Assembly: GCA_964498395.1 (NCBI GenBank)
Contig: CAZCHE010000009.1
Location: 61,851-125,850 of the forward strand
DNA length: 64,000 nucleotides
Source: Parapedobacter sp964498395
GTDB taxonomy: Bacteria; Bacteroidota; Bacteroidia; Sphingobacteriales; Sphingobacteriaceae
Reading direction: 5' to 3'
The position numbers were made by a program, and so were the translations under genes. Numbering within the stretch: the stretch's first letter is position 1; each line of letters starts with the position of its first letter. Positions 1 to 9,247 of this stretch are shown here, piece after piece. Below the pieces are notes generated by a model that saw only the letters and a list, made by a program, of their open reading frames with translations, ran no database searches and was not told where the DNA came from.

Positions 1-2771
1 GAACACCTGCAGTGGCGGCTACAAGCGCACTAGTGGGGAAATTGCCCGGCGTCACAGCCCGTACCACCGATTCAAGGCCTGGAAATGGCGCCAATATCCA
101 AGTACGGAACCTGGGTAACCCGTTATATGTGATCGACGGTGTACCGTATAGTACTAGTAATGATAATACCGCATTCGGATTTAATACCGGTATCTCTGGA
201 CAGAATATCTTCAATAACCTTGGTCTGGAGGATATCGAGAGCATTACGGTGCTGAAAGACGCATCGGCCTCGGTATACGGACTACGGGCATCGAATGGGG
301 TCGTGCTGATCACGACCAAGAAAGGTAGGCAAAACGAGACCACCTCGATCAACGTGACCAGCTACTATGGGATGCAGAATTTCACGCGCTTTCCCAAGCC
401 CGCCAACGCCGCGCAATACATTAGGGGATTATTGGAATCTGCACAAAACTTTGGAAGCGACCCTTCATTATTGTACAGCCCAGACCAACTGGCCAAATGG
501 GAGGAAGGCACCGAGCGGGGCTATAAGAGCTACGATTATTTTGATATCGTGATGCGCCCCAATGTACCTCAATATTATCTCAGTGCCAATGCATCTGGGG
601 GGTCTGAGCGGTCAAATTATTACATCTCGGCCAGCCACATCAATCAAGACGCCATCATCAGGGATTTTAATTTCAATCGTACAAACCTGCAGGCCAATAT
701 AAACGGGAAGATCGCGAAGGGGTTACAAGTAGGTACCCAAATCAGTGCCCGGGTAGAGAAGCGCCACAATGTGGGTGTACCGGGATTGGACGATTATTTT
801 AATCCATTACTGAGTGTATTCAGTATGTGGCCCACAGAAAGCCCCTATGCCAATGATAACCCACAGTACATCCACCAGACGCATAATGTGAATGTGAATC
901 CCGCCACGTACAAAGATGACGTGACCGGATGGGTAGACCAGTGGTGGCGTGCCATGAACGTCAATATGACGGCGCAATATGACTTTAATTTTGGATTGAG
1001 TGCCAAGGGATTATACTCCTATAATTTCACCAATGAGGATTTCGACGGGTTTGAATACACTTACGATGCATACCTATATGACGAAGCTACGGATACCTAT
1101 TTTACACAGCCAGGGTTTGGCAATCAAAACCCATGGAGGGAGAAACATAAGCGAAACATCGTGTCCCGTTTTTCCCAATTCCAACTCACGTATGACAAGC
1201 AGTTTGGAGCACATGCGCTTTCGGTGGTAGCCGCGTATGAGCGATCGGATATGGAAAATTCCCGAAATGTCATCCACACGGTTCCACCGAATAACTACAT
1301 CCCTTTGATGTACTTTGCCGACCAGGATTATTTGGCAGACGAATGGAGTATCGAAGCTCGGGCCGGTTATATCGGAAGGATCAATTATAACTTCGAACAA
1401 AAATACCTCATTGAGTTGCTGGGCAGGTACGATGGGTCTTTCCTTTATGCGCCGGAGCATCGCTGGGGTTTTTTCCCGGGGGTGTCTGTGGGTTGGCGGC
1501 TTAGCGAAGAATCATTCGTTAAAAATAGGCTAGGAACATGGCTCAATGACTTCAAGCTACGCTTATCCTATGGAGAAACGGGAAGTGAAATCGGTATTGG
1601 GGCGTTCGACTATTTACCCGGCTACACCTTTGGTGGTACAGGCGTGAATGATGGTAGAAACGCTGTATTGGATGGGAATTTTGTCAGCGGGTTACGGCCA
1701 CGGGGTTTGCCTATCACTAACCTGTCATGGGTGACCAATCGTACGCAGAATATCGGGTTTGATTTTACGTTTTTTGAGAAACTGAGCGGGCAATTTGACC
1801 TGTTTGAGCGCAGGCGTACGGGGCTGCCGGCCGCGCGTTATGACGTATTGCTGCCGAGTGAAGTGGGGTATACCTTGCCTAACGAGAATTTGAATGCTGA
1901 TGCCACGAGGGGGGTAGACGGCATGGTCACTTGGCGAGATCAGGTGGGTAACGTGCAGTATTCCATTGGGGTAAATGGTACATTGGCCCGGTTAAGGAGC
2001 TTGAGTACCTATAAACCTCGTTTTGGTAATTCGTATGACGAATACCGCAACTCAGCCATCGACCGTTGGGCAAGTGTCAATTGGGGCTATCAGGTCGTTG
2101 GTCAGTTCCAGTCGCAGGAAGAGATTGATAATCATCCCATCAACAATGACGGGCAAGGTAATCGCAGCCTACTGCCGGGTGACCTTATTTTTAAAGACGT
2201 CAACGGCGACGGGATCATCAACGATATGGACCTCGAACCCATCGGATATGCCGAAAATGCATTGCCTTATTTCAACTATGGGATTAACGGCAGTGTGGGT
2301 TGGAAAGGGATTACCTTGGCATTTGACTTTGTAGGTGCCGGTATGCAAACCTTTTTCAGGGATTGGGAATTGAAGTATCCCTTTCAGAATAATGGCAACT
2401 TGTTGCGTTTTTTTGCTGACGACCACTGGCGTAGGGAAGACCCGTACGATCCGGATAGCCGATGGATATCAGGGACCTACCCGGCGCTTCGCAAAGACCT
2501 CAATACCCATGTCAATTACCGCAGGAGCGACTTTTGGGTAACCAATGTGCGGTACCTGAGGCTTAGAAACCTGGAACTGGGGTATAGTATTCCGCGGAGA
2601 TGGATTGAACGGGCCGGACTCACCGGGCTGAGGGTTTTTGCAAGCGGTACCAATTTGTTTTCATTTGATAATGTGAAAGGTTTCGAGGTCGACCCCGAAA
2701 TAGCCAGCACAAACGGATTGGTTTACCCCCAACAGCAGCTGTATACGTTTGGAATTAATTTGTCGCTTTAA
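1..2771 (+). CDS. SusC/RagA-family TonB-linked outer-membrane receptor, 5'-truncated by the window edge
   Basis: The reading frame is open from the first bases (codon phase at position 3), so the signal peptide, carboxypeptidase-like domain and TonB box lie outside the window. What remains starts in the plug domain (ALVGKLPGVTAR, then LYVIDGVPYS and ITVLKDASASVYG, the usual SusC plug signatures) and continues through a barrel of roughly 800 residues ending in hydrophobic LYTFGINLSL. SusC proteins are the TonB-powered pore that imports glycans or peptides captured by the SusD lid. The SusD gene follows after 11 bases, so the two are co-transcribed. The substrate cannot be read from the sequence. 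Confidence 0.97.
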   Translation, partial: TPAVAATSALVGKLPGVTARTTDSRPGNGANIQVRNLGNPLYVIDGVPYSTSNDNTAFGFNTGISGQNIFNNLGLEDIESITVLKDASASVYGLRASNGVVLITTKKGRQNETTSINVTSYYGMQNFTRFPKPANAAQYIRGLLESAQNFGSDPSLLYSPDQLAKWEEGTERGYKSYDYFDIVMRPNVPQYYLSANASGGSERSNYYISASHINQDAIIRDFNFNRTNLQANINGKIAKGLQVGTQISARVEKRHNVGVPGLDDYFNPLLSVFSMWPTESPYANDNPQYIHQTHNVNVNPATYKDDVTGWVDQWWRAMNVNMTAQYDFNFGLSAKGLYSYNFTNEDFDGFEYTYDAYLYDEATDTYFTQPGFGNQNPWREKHKRNIVSRFSQFQLTYDKQFGAHALSVVAAYERSDMENSRNVIHTVPPNNYIPLMYFADQDYLADEWSIEARAGYIGRINYNFEQKYLIELLGRYDGSFLYAPEHRWGFFPGVSVGWRLSEESFVKNRLGTWLNDFKLRLSYGETGSEIGIGAFDYLPGYTFGGTGVNDGRNAVLDGNFVSGLRPRGLPITNLSWVTNRTQNIGFDFTFFEKLSGQFDLFERRRTGLPAARYDVLLPSEVGYTLPNENLNADATRGVDGMVTWRDQVGNVQYSIGVNGTLARLRSLSTYKPRFGNSYDEYRNSAIDRWASVNWGYQVVGQFQSQEEIDNHPINNDGQGNRSLLPGDLIFKDVNGDGIINDMDLEPIGYAENALPYFNYGINGSVGWKGITLAFDFVGAGMQTFFRDWELKYPFQNNGNLLRFFADDHWRREDPYDPDSRWISGTYPALRKDLNTHVNYRRSDFWVTNVRYLRLRNLELGYSIPRRWIERAGLTGLRVFASGTNLFSFDNVKGFEVDPEIASTNGLVYPQQQLYTFGINLSL

Positions 2772-2782
2772 ACTTGATAGTC

Positions 2783-4714
2783 ATGAAACGAATATATAAG
2801 TTAATCTTACTACTCGGTATCCTGCCTTTGACGTTTTTCTCTTGCGAGAAAGACTGGCTGGAACGGACGCCAAAGAACATTATCCTGGAAGAGCAGGTCT
2901 GGAATGACCCTTCGCAAATCTTGGGATTATTGGCCAACTTTTACGACCGGTTGCCCACAGACATGGGGTTGAACGATCCGGCAAATAATGCGATAGATGT
3001 CAACCAAGAACGGCAGGCGCAATGGCGTCGGATGGCGGACTACGACGATGCCATGTGGTCCGGATTTTCCAATGAAGAAGGTCGCAATAACATTGTTAAC
3101 TACCCGTTTAACCGCTGGCGCGTTTGGAATTATAGCTTGGTCCGCGACATCAACCTTGCATTGGAAAACATCGAGGTCTATGGAACGAGCTTGGATGCGG
3201 CCCAAAAGGCCCAATTCAGTGCAGAACTACGGTTTTTAAGGGCGTACAATTATTTTGAGTTGGTGAAGCGTATGGGCGGCGTGCCCTTGATCACGACACA
3301 GTTGATTTACGACTACAGTGGCGATCCGTCTTATTTGCAGACAGCTCGGGCGAAAGAAGCGGAGGTGTATGACTTTATCGCTAGCGAGTTAGACGCCATC
3401 AAGGATAACCTGGGCAATGACGGAAGTAATACACGTGCCAATAAGTATACAGCACTGGCCTTGAAAAGTCGAGCAATGCTATATGCCGGCTCGATCGCCA
3501 AATATAACAACCAATTAGGCGTTCCGATCACTACCCCTGGTGGAGAAGTGGGCATCCCAGCAGACCGTGCAAATGAGTATTTCCAACTGGCGCTATCGGC
3601 ATCTGCAGAACTCATCAATACCGGAGGTTATTCGCTGTATCAAAACAATCCCGATGCTGGGGAGAATTTCTATGAAGCAGTGGTGAGGAAAACCGGAAAC
3701 CAAGAGGTGATATTCGCTTGGGATTTCCTGTCGTCAAAAGATAAGCGACATTGGTTTGCGTACGATAACATCCCCAGAAGTATCCGGGAAGACAACCTCA
3801 GTTCTTCCAATGTGACCCCGTCATTGAATTTGGTGGAGAGTTATGAGTACCTCGATGGCTCAGACGGTGCATTGAGAACCCGTACACCTGATAATAGTGA
3901 CTTCATTTATTATGACCAGGTGACCGATATTTTTGCAAACAAAGATGCGCGCCTGTACGGAACGATCATTTATCCCGGGGCATCGTTTAAGGGCTTGACA
4001 GTAGAAATGCAAGCTGGTGTTATGGTTTGGAATGCATCCTCAAATTCGTATCAGACCATCGAAGGATCTGATCTGGGTTCCGTGTGGGGTGGATCTAATT
4101 ACCCGAATGGTGACGGCAGATCGTTGACAGCCGCCGGTGGGCCGCATCGTTCTATTCAAGAGGTTTCGAATACAGGGTTTTACTTGCGTAAATATGTGGA
4201 TTCAGGCCCCGGAACCAGTACACGTGGCATACGGAGCGATGTTTGGTGGGTATGGTTCCGTTTAGGCGAAATTTACCTGAACGCCGCCGAGGCTGCGTTT
4301 GAACTGGGACTGGCCGAAGAGGCAGCCAGTTATGCAAATGCGATCCGGGAACGCGCCGGATTCGGCCCCAATAGTTTAACCGCCAGCACGGTGACCATTG
4401 ATCGGATAAGGAACGAGCGGCGCGTTGAACTAGCATTTGAGGATCATCGCCTTTGGGACTTAAAACGCTGGCGGATTGCCCATGAAGTGTGGAATGGGAG
4501 TGCGAATAGTCCCCATGCCGTTGTTTACGCTTTGTATCCATATCGTGTGGTTCGTCCCGGAGATGCCGCCAGGGATGGTAAATATGTATTTGTGAAGCTG
4601 GTTGCACCCCGCTTCAGGGCGCCTCGTTTTTTCCAGATGGGCAACTACTATTCATCCATCGACCAAAGCGTGATCAACAATAATCCGAAGATCGTTAGAA
4701 ATCCATTCCATTAA
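2783..4714 (+). CDS. SusD/RagB-family nutrient-binding outer-membrane lipoprotein
   Basis: A 643-residue SusD partner of the upstream SusC. The ATG at 2783 is chosen over an in-frame TTG at 2774 because it directly begins a lipoprotein signal peptide (MKRIYKLILL...) with the lipidated cysteine at about residue 21 (TFFSCEKDW). The C-terminal SusD motif RNERRVELAFEDHRLWDLKRW is present in recognisable form near residues 550-570, and TPR-like helices around FLRAYNYFELVKR (about 155) are typical. It should sit on the cell surface as the lid over the SusC barrel and bind the imported ligand. Length is slightly above the usual 500-620 residues. Confidence 0.96.
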   Translation: MKRIYKLILLLGILPLTFFSCEKDWLERTPKNIILEEQVWNDPSQILGLLANFYDRLPTDMGLNDPANNAIDVNQERQAQWRRMADYDDAMWSGFSNEEGRNNIVNYPFNRWRVWNYSLVRDINLALENIEVYGTSLDAAQKAQFSAELRFLRAYNYFELVKRMGGVPLITTQLIYDYSGDPSYLQTARAKEAEVYDFIASELDAIKDNLGNDGSNTRANKYTALALKSRAMLYAGSIAKYNNQLGVPITTPGGEVGIPADRANEYFQLALSASAELINTGGYSLYQNNPDAGENFYEAVVRKTGNQEVIFAWDFLSSKDKRHWFAYDNIPRSIREDNLSSSNVTPSLNLVESYEYLDGSDGALRTRTPDNSDFIYYDQVTDIFANKDARLYGTIIYPGASFKGLTVEMQAGVMVWNASSNSYQTIEGSDLGSVWGGSNYPNGDGRSLTAAGGPHRSIQEVSNTGFYLRKYVDSGPGTSTRGIRSDVWWVWFRLGEIYLNAAEAAFELGLAEEAASYANAIRERAGFGPNSLTASTVTIDRIRNERRVELAFEDHRLWDLKRWRIAHEVWNGSANSPHAVVYALYPYRVVRPGDAARDGKYVFVKLVAPRFRAPRFFQMGNYYSSIDQSVINNNPKIVRNPFH

Positions 4715-4724
4715 TTTTATTGTC

Positions 4725-5402
4725 ATGAAAGCAAGTATTTATAGATATGTATTCTTTATCGCATGTTTGATATTATTGGGATGCGAAAAGGACAATTACG
4801 ATGCACCCACCTCGATGCTTACCGGGCGGGTGGTCTATCAAGGCCAGCCCATTGGGTTACGTTCCGGAGGGGTAGAGCTGGAGCTTTGGCAACATGGTTA
4901 TCAATTGTTTTCCAAGATTCCGGTCCACGTCGATCAGGACGGCTCTTTTTCGGCCAGGTTGTTTGATGGCGATTACAAACTCGTGCTGCTACGCGGTAAT
5001 GGTCCATGGGCTGACAATATCGATTCCATCGATGTGAATTTGCGAGGGTCGGCCGTTGTGGATGTGCCGGTAGATCCCTATTTTATCGTTACCAATGAGT
5101 CTTTTCAACGAAATGGAGATGATATCGTAGGCACATTCGACATCCAACAGGTGAACACCTCCCAGCCGTTGGAACGAGTAGCGATTTACCTGGGGCAAAC
5201 ACTGATCGTTGACCAGAATAATTATACCGCACGTGCCGAAGTGGTATCCGGCGACATCACCGATTTGAGTCAGTCGCTTAGCTTAACGGTCAGTATACCG
5301 GCGTCGCTGGCCGATAAAGGCTACCTCTTTGCCCGGATCGGCGTAAAGGCTTCGGGGGTGGCGGAATATTTATATACGATTCCCCAGAAGGTGACGTTTT
5401 AG
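4725..5402 (+). CDS. DUF3823-family surface lipoprotein of the SusCD locus
   Basis: A 225-residue lipoprotein with a signal peptide ending in LLGC (cysteine about residue 20) and an all-beta body. The first half (TGRVVYQGQPIGLRSGGVELELWQ, then DGDYKLVLLRGNGPW) resembles the N-terminal DUF3823 domain, an Ig/CNA-B-like fold; the second half (about 110-225) is a second beta domain. DUF3823 proteins are regularly the third gene after SusC and SusD and are thought to be accessory surface binding proteins. It begins 10 bases after the SusD stop and is followed by a hairpin terminator, so it ends the operon. Function beyond binding is not established. Confidence 0.85.
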   Translation: MKASIYRYVFFIACLILLGCEKDNYDAPTSMLTGRVVYQGQPIGLRSGGVELELWQHGYQLFSKIPVHVDQDGSFSARLFDGDYKLVLLRGNGPWADNIDSIDVNLRGSAVVDVPVDPYFIVTNESFQRNGDDIVGTFDIQQVNTSQPLERVAIYLGQTLIVDQNNYTARAEVVSGDITDLSQSLSLTVSIPASLADKGYLFARIGVKASGVAEYLYTIPQKVTF

Positions 5403-5420
5403 CCGTGGCTGTCATTATAA

Positions 5421-5458
5421 AATACGGAGTGTTTTGGAATTCCCAAGCACTCCGTATT
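5421..5458 (+). terminator. Hairpin terminator of the first SusC/SusD locus
   Basis: A perfect 11-bp inverted repeat (AATACGGAGTG at 5421-5431 and CACTCCGTATT at 5448-5458) with a 16-base loop lies 18 bases after the DUF3823 stop. The following T-tract is weak (GATTTTC). Confidence 0.7.
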
Positions 5459-5870
5459 GATTTTCAAGCACGGTAACAGCTATTTATTCATCACCATTAA
5501 ATCGGTTCGTAACCATCGAGACAACCGATTCCAACGGTTTACGCAAACGATTATGTTAAAATATGACTTGTCAATATAACATTAATTGATTATCCTTGTA
5601 TCAAGAATGTTGTAAACCACAATTTGCTATTTTAGAAAACACACAGTCCACTAATGATAAACTAATCTTTTCCTTTGGTTAAAGGATTTAGTACGTCGAT
5701 TTATTGACAAGTTAACAGTTTTTTCTGTAGGTGATCAATGCTATATCGTCTGGTAAGCGACGGTATAAGTGTCTGCTTAACATTAACTAGGCTGGGTCGC
5801 CATGAGTGGACGCGGTTAATACCAAATTATATGCTAGTTTATATCCATCATTAAAATAAAACCAATTTAT
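5459..5870. other. 412-bp upstream region of the second susC; no gene seen
   Basis: No open frame with protein-like character was found. It contains an interrupted inverted repeat AATCGGTT (5500-5507) / AACCGATT (5523-5530) and an AANCGNTT-type core AAACGATT at 5545-5552, which resembles LacI-family operator cores. No clear TAnnTTTG element was found. It is the likely control region of the SusC/SusD/GH43 locus, but no regulator gene lies nearby. Confidence 0.35.
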
Positions 5871-8800
5871 ATGAATCTCAAACACACATTCAAGACAGTG
5901 GTCAGCGGATGGACTTTGGTGGGGGCGTGCATGTACGCCTTTGCCGAAGGAATACCCTACCACGCAACAGATGGAAATGCGGGGAACGCATATTCCGTCG
6001 TCGGGCAACAACAATTAACGGTACAGGGGAGGGTTACTTCAGTTACTGATCCAGCGGGATTGACCGGGGTGAGCGTTTCCATCAAAGGAACATCCCGTGG
6101 CACCGGTACGGATGAAGAAGGAAGGTACATACTGGAAAATGTACCTGCCGATGCAACACTGGTATTCACCATGGTGGGCTTTTCAACGTATGAAGAACAG
6201 GTGAATGGCCGAACATCCATCGATGTCTTGATGGAGGCCATCATGTCAGATTTGGATGAGGTCGTTGTGGTGGGATACGGAACGCAGCGGAGGGAGACCA
6301 TCACCGGGTCTGTCACCTCTGTTAAAAGTAGTGAATTGATGAAATCCCCTACCGTGAATGTTTCAAACGCCTTGGCGGGCCGGCTTCCGGGCGTCGTTGC
6401 CACCCAGTCAAGTGCCGAACCCGGTTACGATAACGCTCGGATACGAATCCGGGGTACCAATACACTTGGGGATAGCGGTCCACTGATCGTTATCGATGGG
6501 ATCCCGGCACGGGCGGGAGGTTTCGAACGTCTTCAGCCAGCCGATATAGACAATATATCCGTGTTGAAAGACGCTTCGGCAGCCATCTACGGCGCGCGTG
6601 CGGCCAATGGTGTCATTTTGATCACCACCAAGCGCGGGCAGTCGGGAAAGCCGTCGTTGTCGTATAGTTTTAACCAAGCGTTTTCCCAGCCGACGGTCAT
6701 TCCGAAGTTAGCCGATGCCGTTCAATACGCGGAGATGCGTAATGAGTTAGAAATATTTAAATTGCCGGTTTCGGAATGGGGCAATGCCCAAAATGCCTTT
6801 CAGGAATCTGGCTCTTATACAAGACCTGATAATACGGTGTTAACGGCACCCTTTTCGCCAGAGGATTTCCGGCTATTTGCGGATGGTTCCGATCCTTGGG
6901 GGCATCCGAATACCGACTGGTATGGTGCGACATTGAAAACATGGTCGCCCCAATCCCAACATAACTTGCAGATCGCCGGGGGAACGGAGGATGTGAAGTA
7001 CCTGACCTCGATGGGTTATCAAAATCAAGATGCCTATTATAAAAACTCGGCTACAGGGTATTCACAGTATGATATCCGTATTAACCTCGACGCAAAAATC
7101 AATAAATATGTATCCACTAAAATAGGCATTCTGGGTAGGCAGGAAGACAGGCAATTCCCGACGAAGTCGGCCGGAACGATTTTCCGGATGCTGATGCGGG
7201 GTATACCTACAGAGCCTGCATTCTGGCCCAATGGAATGCCAGGTCCTGATATTGAATATGGAGAAAACCCGGTGGTGATCACGACAGACCAAACAGGTTA
7301 CGACCGTGATAAGCGGTACTATTTTCAAACGAACGGGCAAATCGATGTCATCATACCGGGCGTAGAAGGGCTGAAATTCAGTGGTACCGCCTCTATCGAT
7401 AAATACGTGCGTAAGACAAAACGTTGGGAGATCCCATGGTATCTCTACACATGGCAAGGTGATTATGAAGACGATGGAACAACCCCATTGCTGGTTCGTG
7501 GCATGCGCGGCCCCGCTGACCCTCGGTTGAGCCAAGGCGACGAAGACCAGATGAACGTGTTACTAGGCGGTATCTTTACCTATGATCGCACATTTGGCGA
7601 CCACACGCTCAATTTATTGGCGGGTGTAAATCGAGAAACCATCCGGAATGACAATTTCAGTGCGTATCGTAGGTACTTCATTTCTACAGCCATCGACTAT
7701 ATGTTTGCGGGTGGTGATCGTGAGAAAGATAACAATGGAGGAGCATGGGAGCGGGCCAGGCTCAATTATTTCGGCCGTGTCGGATACAATTTCCGCAATA
7801 AATATATCGCCGAGTTCCTCTGGCGGTATGATGGCTCCTATATGTTCCCCGAAAGCAGCCGCTACGGGTTTTTCCCCGGCGTGATGGCCGGCTGGATGAT
7901 TTCTGAAGAAAACTTCTGGCGTGACAATGTGCCTGTTGTCAATTACTTGAAACTGCGTGGTTCGTATGGGCAGATGGGTAATGATAACATCTATTACGAT
8001 GATGTACTGCAAGAGTACCAGTATTTCTCTACGTATGGGTTTGGAAGCTATATCGTCGGAGGTGACATGGTGAAGACGCTATACGAAAGCCGCGTACCGA
8101 ATGAATTCATCACCTGGGAGGTGGCCAATAACTACAACCTCGGATTAGATGGACAATTGCTTGACGGAAAGATCAACTTCGCATTCGATGTGTTTAAAAA
8201 TAGGCGAAACAGTATCTTGTGGAGGAGGAATGCTTCCATACCGCAAAGTACGGGGATGACATTGCCTGCGGAGAACATCGGTATTGTAGACAATGCCGGT
8301 TGGGAGTTTAACGTCGGTTACAATGGACAGGCCGGGGAGTTAACGTACAATATCTCCATAAATGGTGGTTACTCCAAGAACAACATTGTCTTTTGGGATG
8401 AGGCGCCAGGAGCCCCTACATGGCAGCAAAGCACGGGTAGCGTCATCAATGCCGGACTATACTATATCTACGATGGTGTATTCCGGGATGAGCAAGACAT
8501 CGCCAGCAATACGTTGGACTACAGTGCGATTACCGGATCATTGCGGCCGGGTGATATGAAGTATGTGGACTATGACGGAGATGGCGCCATTACGCCAGAT
8601 GATCGGGTTAGACGGGATCGCAATACGGATCCACGCTTCCAAGGGGGATTGAATGTCGGCTTGCAATACAAAAATTTCGACCTCACCGTTTTATTCCAGG
8701 GTGCTACAGGCGGGGAGTTACGTGTAGGCACGGATGAGTCCGGTGCGATTGGCAACTACTTGCTGGACTTCTATGAAAGCCGGTGGAGAGTGGACAATCC

Positions 8801-9095
8801 CAGTAGTGAACACCCTCGGATCACCGACCGGAGTGACCAGTACTATTCGAATGGTAATACTTATTGGCTCAGAAGCACTGACTATTTGCGGCTTAAAAAC
8901 CTCGAATTTGGTTACACATTACCCAATCGGATCGGAGAGCGATTAGGTTTGAGCAGTCTGCGTATTTACATGAGTGGTTTCAACCTGCTGACATGGAGCA
9001 AGATCAAAGTATATGATCCAGAGTCGTTGAACTCGACAGGCCAGTATTATCCACAGGCCCGATTACTGAATACGGGAATATCGGTAACTTTTTAA
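5871..9095 (+). CDS. SusC/RagA-family TonB-linked outer-membrane receptor
   Basis: A complete 1074-residue SusC. A signal peptide (about 1-25) is followed by a carboxypeptidase-regulatory-like domain (VQGRVTSV...GVSVSIKGTSRGTGTDEEGRY, about 48-120), the conserved linker LDEVVVVGYGTQRRETITGS (about 127-146), the plug (RIRGTNTLGDSGPLIVIDGIP, NISVLKDASAAIYGARAANG) and a long barrel ending in TGISVTF. There is no N-terminal STN domain, so it is not the signalling receptor of a FecR/sigma pair. The SusD gene follows, but only after an unusually long 152-base gap with a hairpin. It imports a substrate that the downstream GH43-like enzyme suggests is a glycan. Confidence 0.97.
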   Translation: MNLKHTFKTVVSGWTLVGACMYAFAEGIPYHATDGNAGNAYSVVGQQQLTVQGRVTSVTDPAGLTGVSVSIKGTSRGTGTDEEGRYILENVPADATLVFTMVGFSTYEEQVNGRTSIDVLMEAIMSDLDEVVVVGYGTQRRETITGSVTSVKSSELMKSPTVNVSNALAGRLPGVVATQSSAEPGYDNARIRIRGTNTLGDSGPLIVIDGIPARAGGFERLQPADIDNISVLKDASAAIYGARAANGVILITTKRGQSGKPSLSYSFNQAFSQPTVIPKLADAVQYAEMRNELEIFKLPVSEWGNAQNAFQESGSYTRPDNTVLTAPFSPEDFRLFADGSDPWGHPNTDWYGATLKTWSPQSQHNLQIAGGTEDVKYLTSMGYQNQDAYYKNSATGYSQYDIRINLDAKINKYVSTKIGILGRQEDRQFPTKSAGTIFRMLMRGIPTEPAFWPNGMPGPDIEYGENPVVITTDQTGYDRDKRYYFQTNGQIDVIIPGVEGLKFSGTASIDKYVRKTKRWEIPWYLYTWQGDYEDDGTTPLLVRGMRGPADPRLSQGDEDQMNVLLGGIFTYDRTFGDHTLNLLAGVNRETIRNDNFSAYRRYFISTAIDYMFAGGDREKDNNGGAWERARLNYFGRVGYNFRNKYIAEFLWRYDGSYMFPESSRYGFFPGVMAGWMISEENFWRDNVPVVNYLKLRGSYGQMGNDNIYYDDVLQEYQYFSTYGFGSYIVGGDMVKTLYESRVPNEFITWEVANNYNLGLDGQLLDGKINFAFDVFKNRRNSILWRRNASIPQSTGMTLPAENIGIVDNAGWEFNVGYNGQAGELTYNISINGGYSKNNIVFWDEAPGAPTWQQSTGSVINAGLYYIYDGVFRDEQDIASNTLDYSAITGSLRPGDMKYVDYDGDGAITPDDRVRRDRNTDPRFQGGLNVGLQYKNFDLTVLFQGATGGELRVGTDESGAIGNYLLDFYESRWRVDNPSSEHPRITDRSDQYYSNGNTYWLRSTDYLRLKNLEFGYTLPNRIGERLGLSSLRIYMSGFNLLTWSKIKVYDPESLNSTGQYYPQARLLNTGISVTF

Positions 9096-9153
9096 AGTGT
9101 TAAGATGATGAAACCATCATGATTTTTTCATGACCATGCAGTGGGGTGAATAA

Positions 9154-9179
9154 ACGGCTCAAGCCTGCTTGAACACCGT
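9154..9179 (+). other. Hairpin in the susC-susD intercistronic gap
   Basis: TCAAGC (9059+100, i.e. 9159-9164) and GCTTGA (9167-9172) form a tight stem enclosed by ACGG/CCGT at 9154-9157 and 9176-9179. It has no following T-run, so it is not a classical terminator. It could be an mRNA processing or stability element that sets the SusC:SusD ratio; this is inference. Confidence 0.4.
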
Positions 9180-9247
9180 TGAAAACAAAAAGTGTAGGTG
9201 AAAAAATCTGATAGCTTCATCACCGTTTTAAAACAAATTATATAAAG

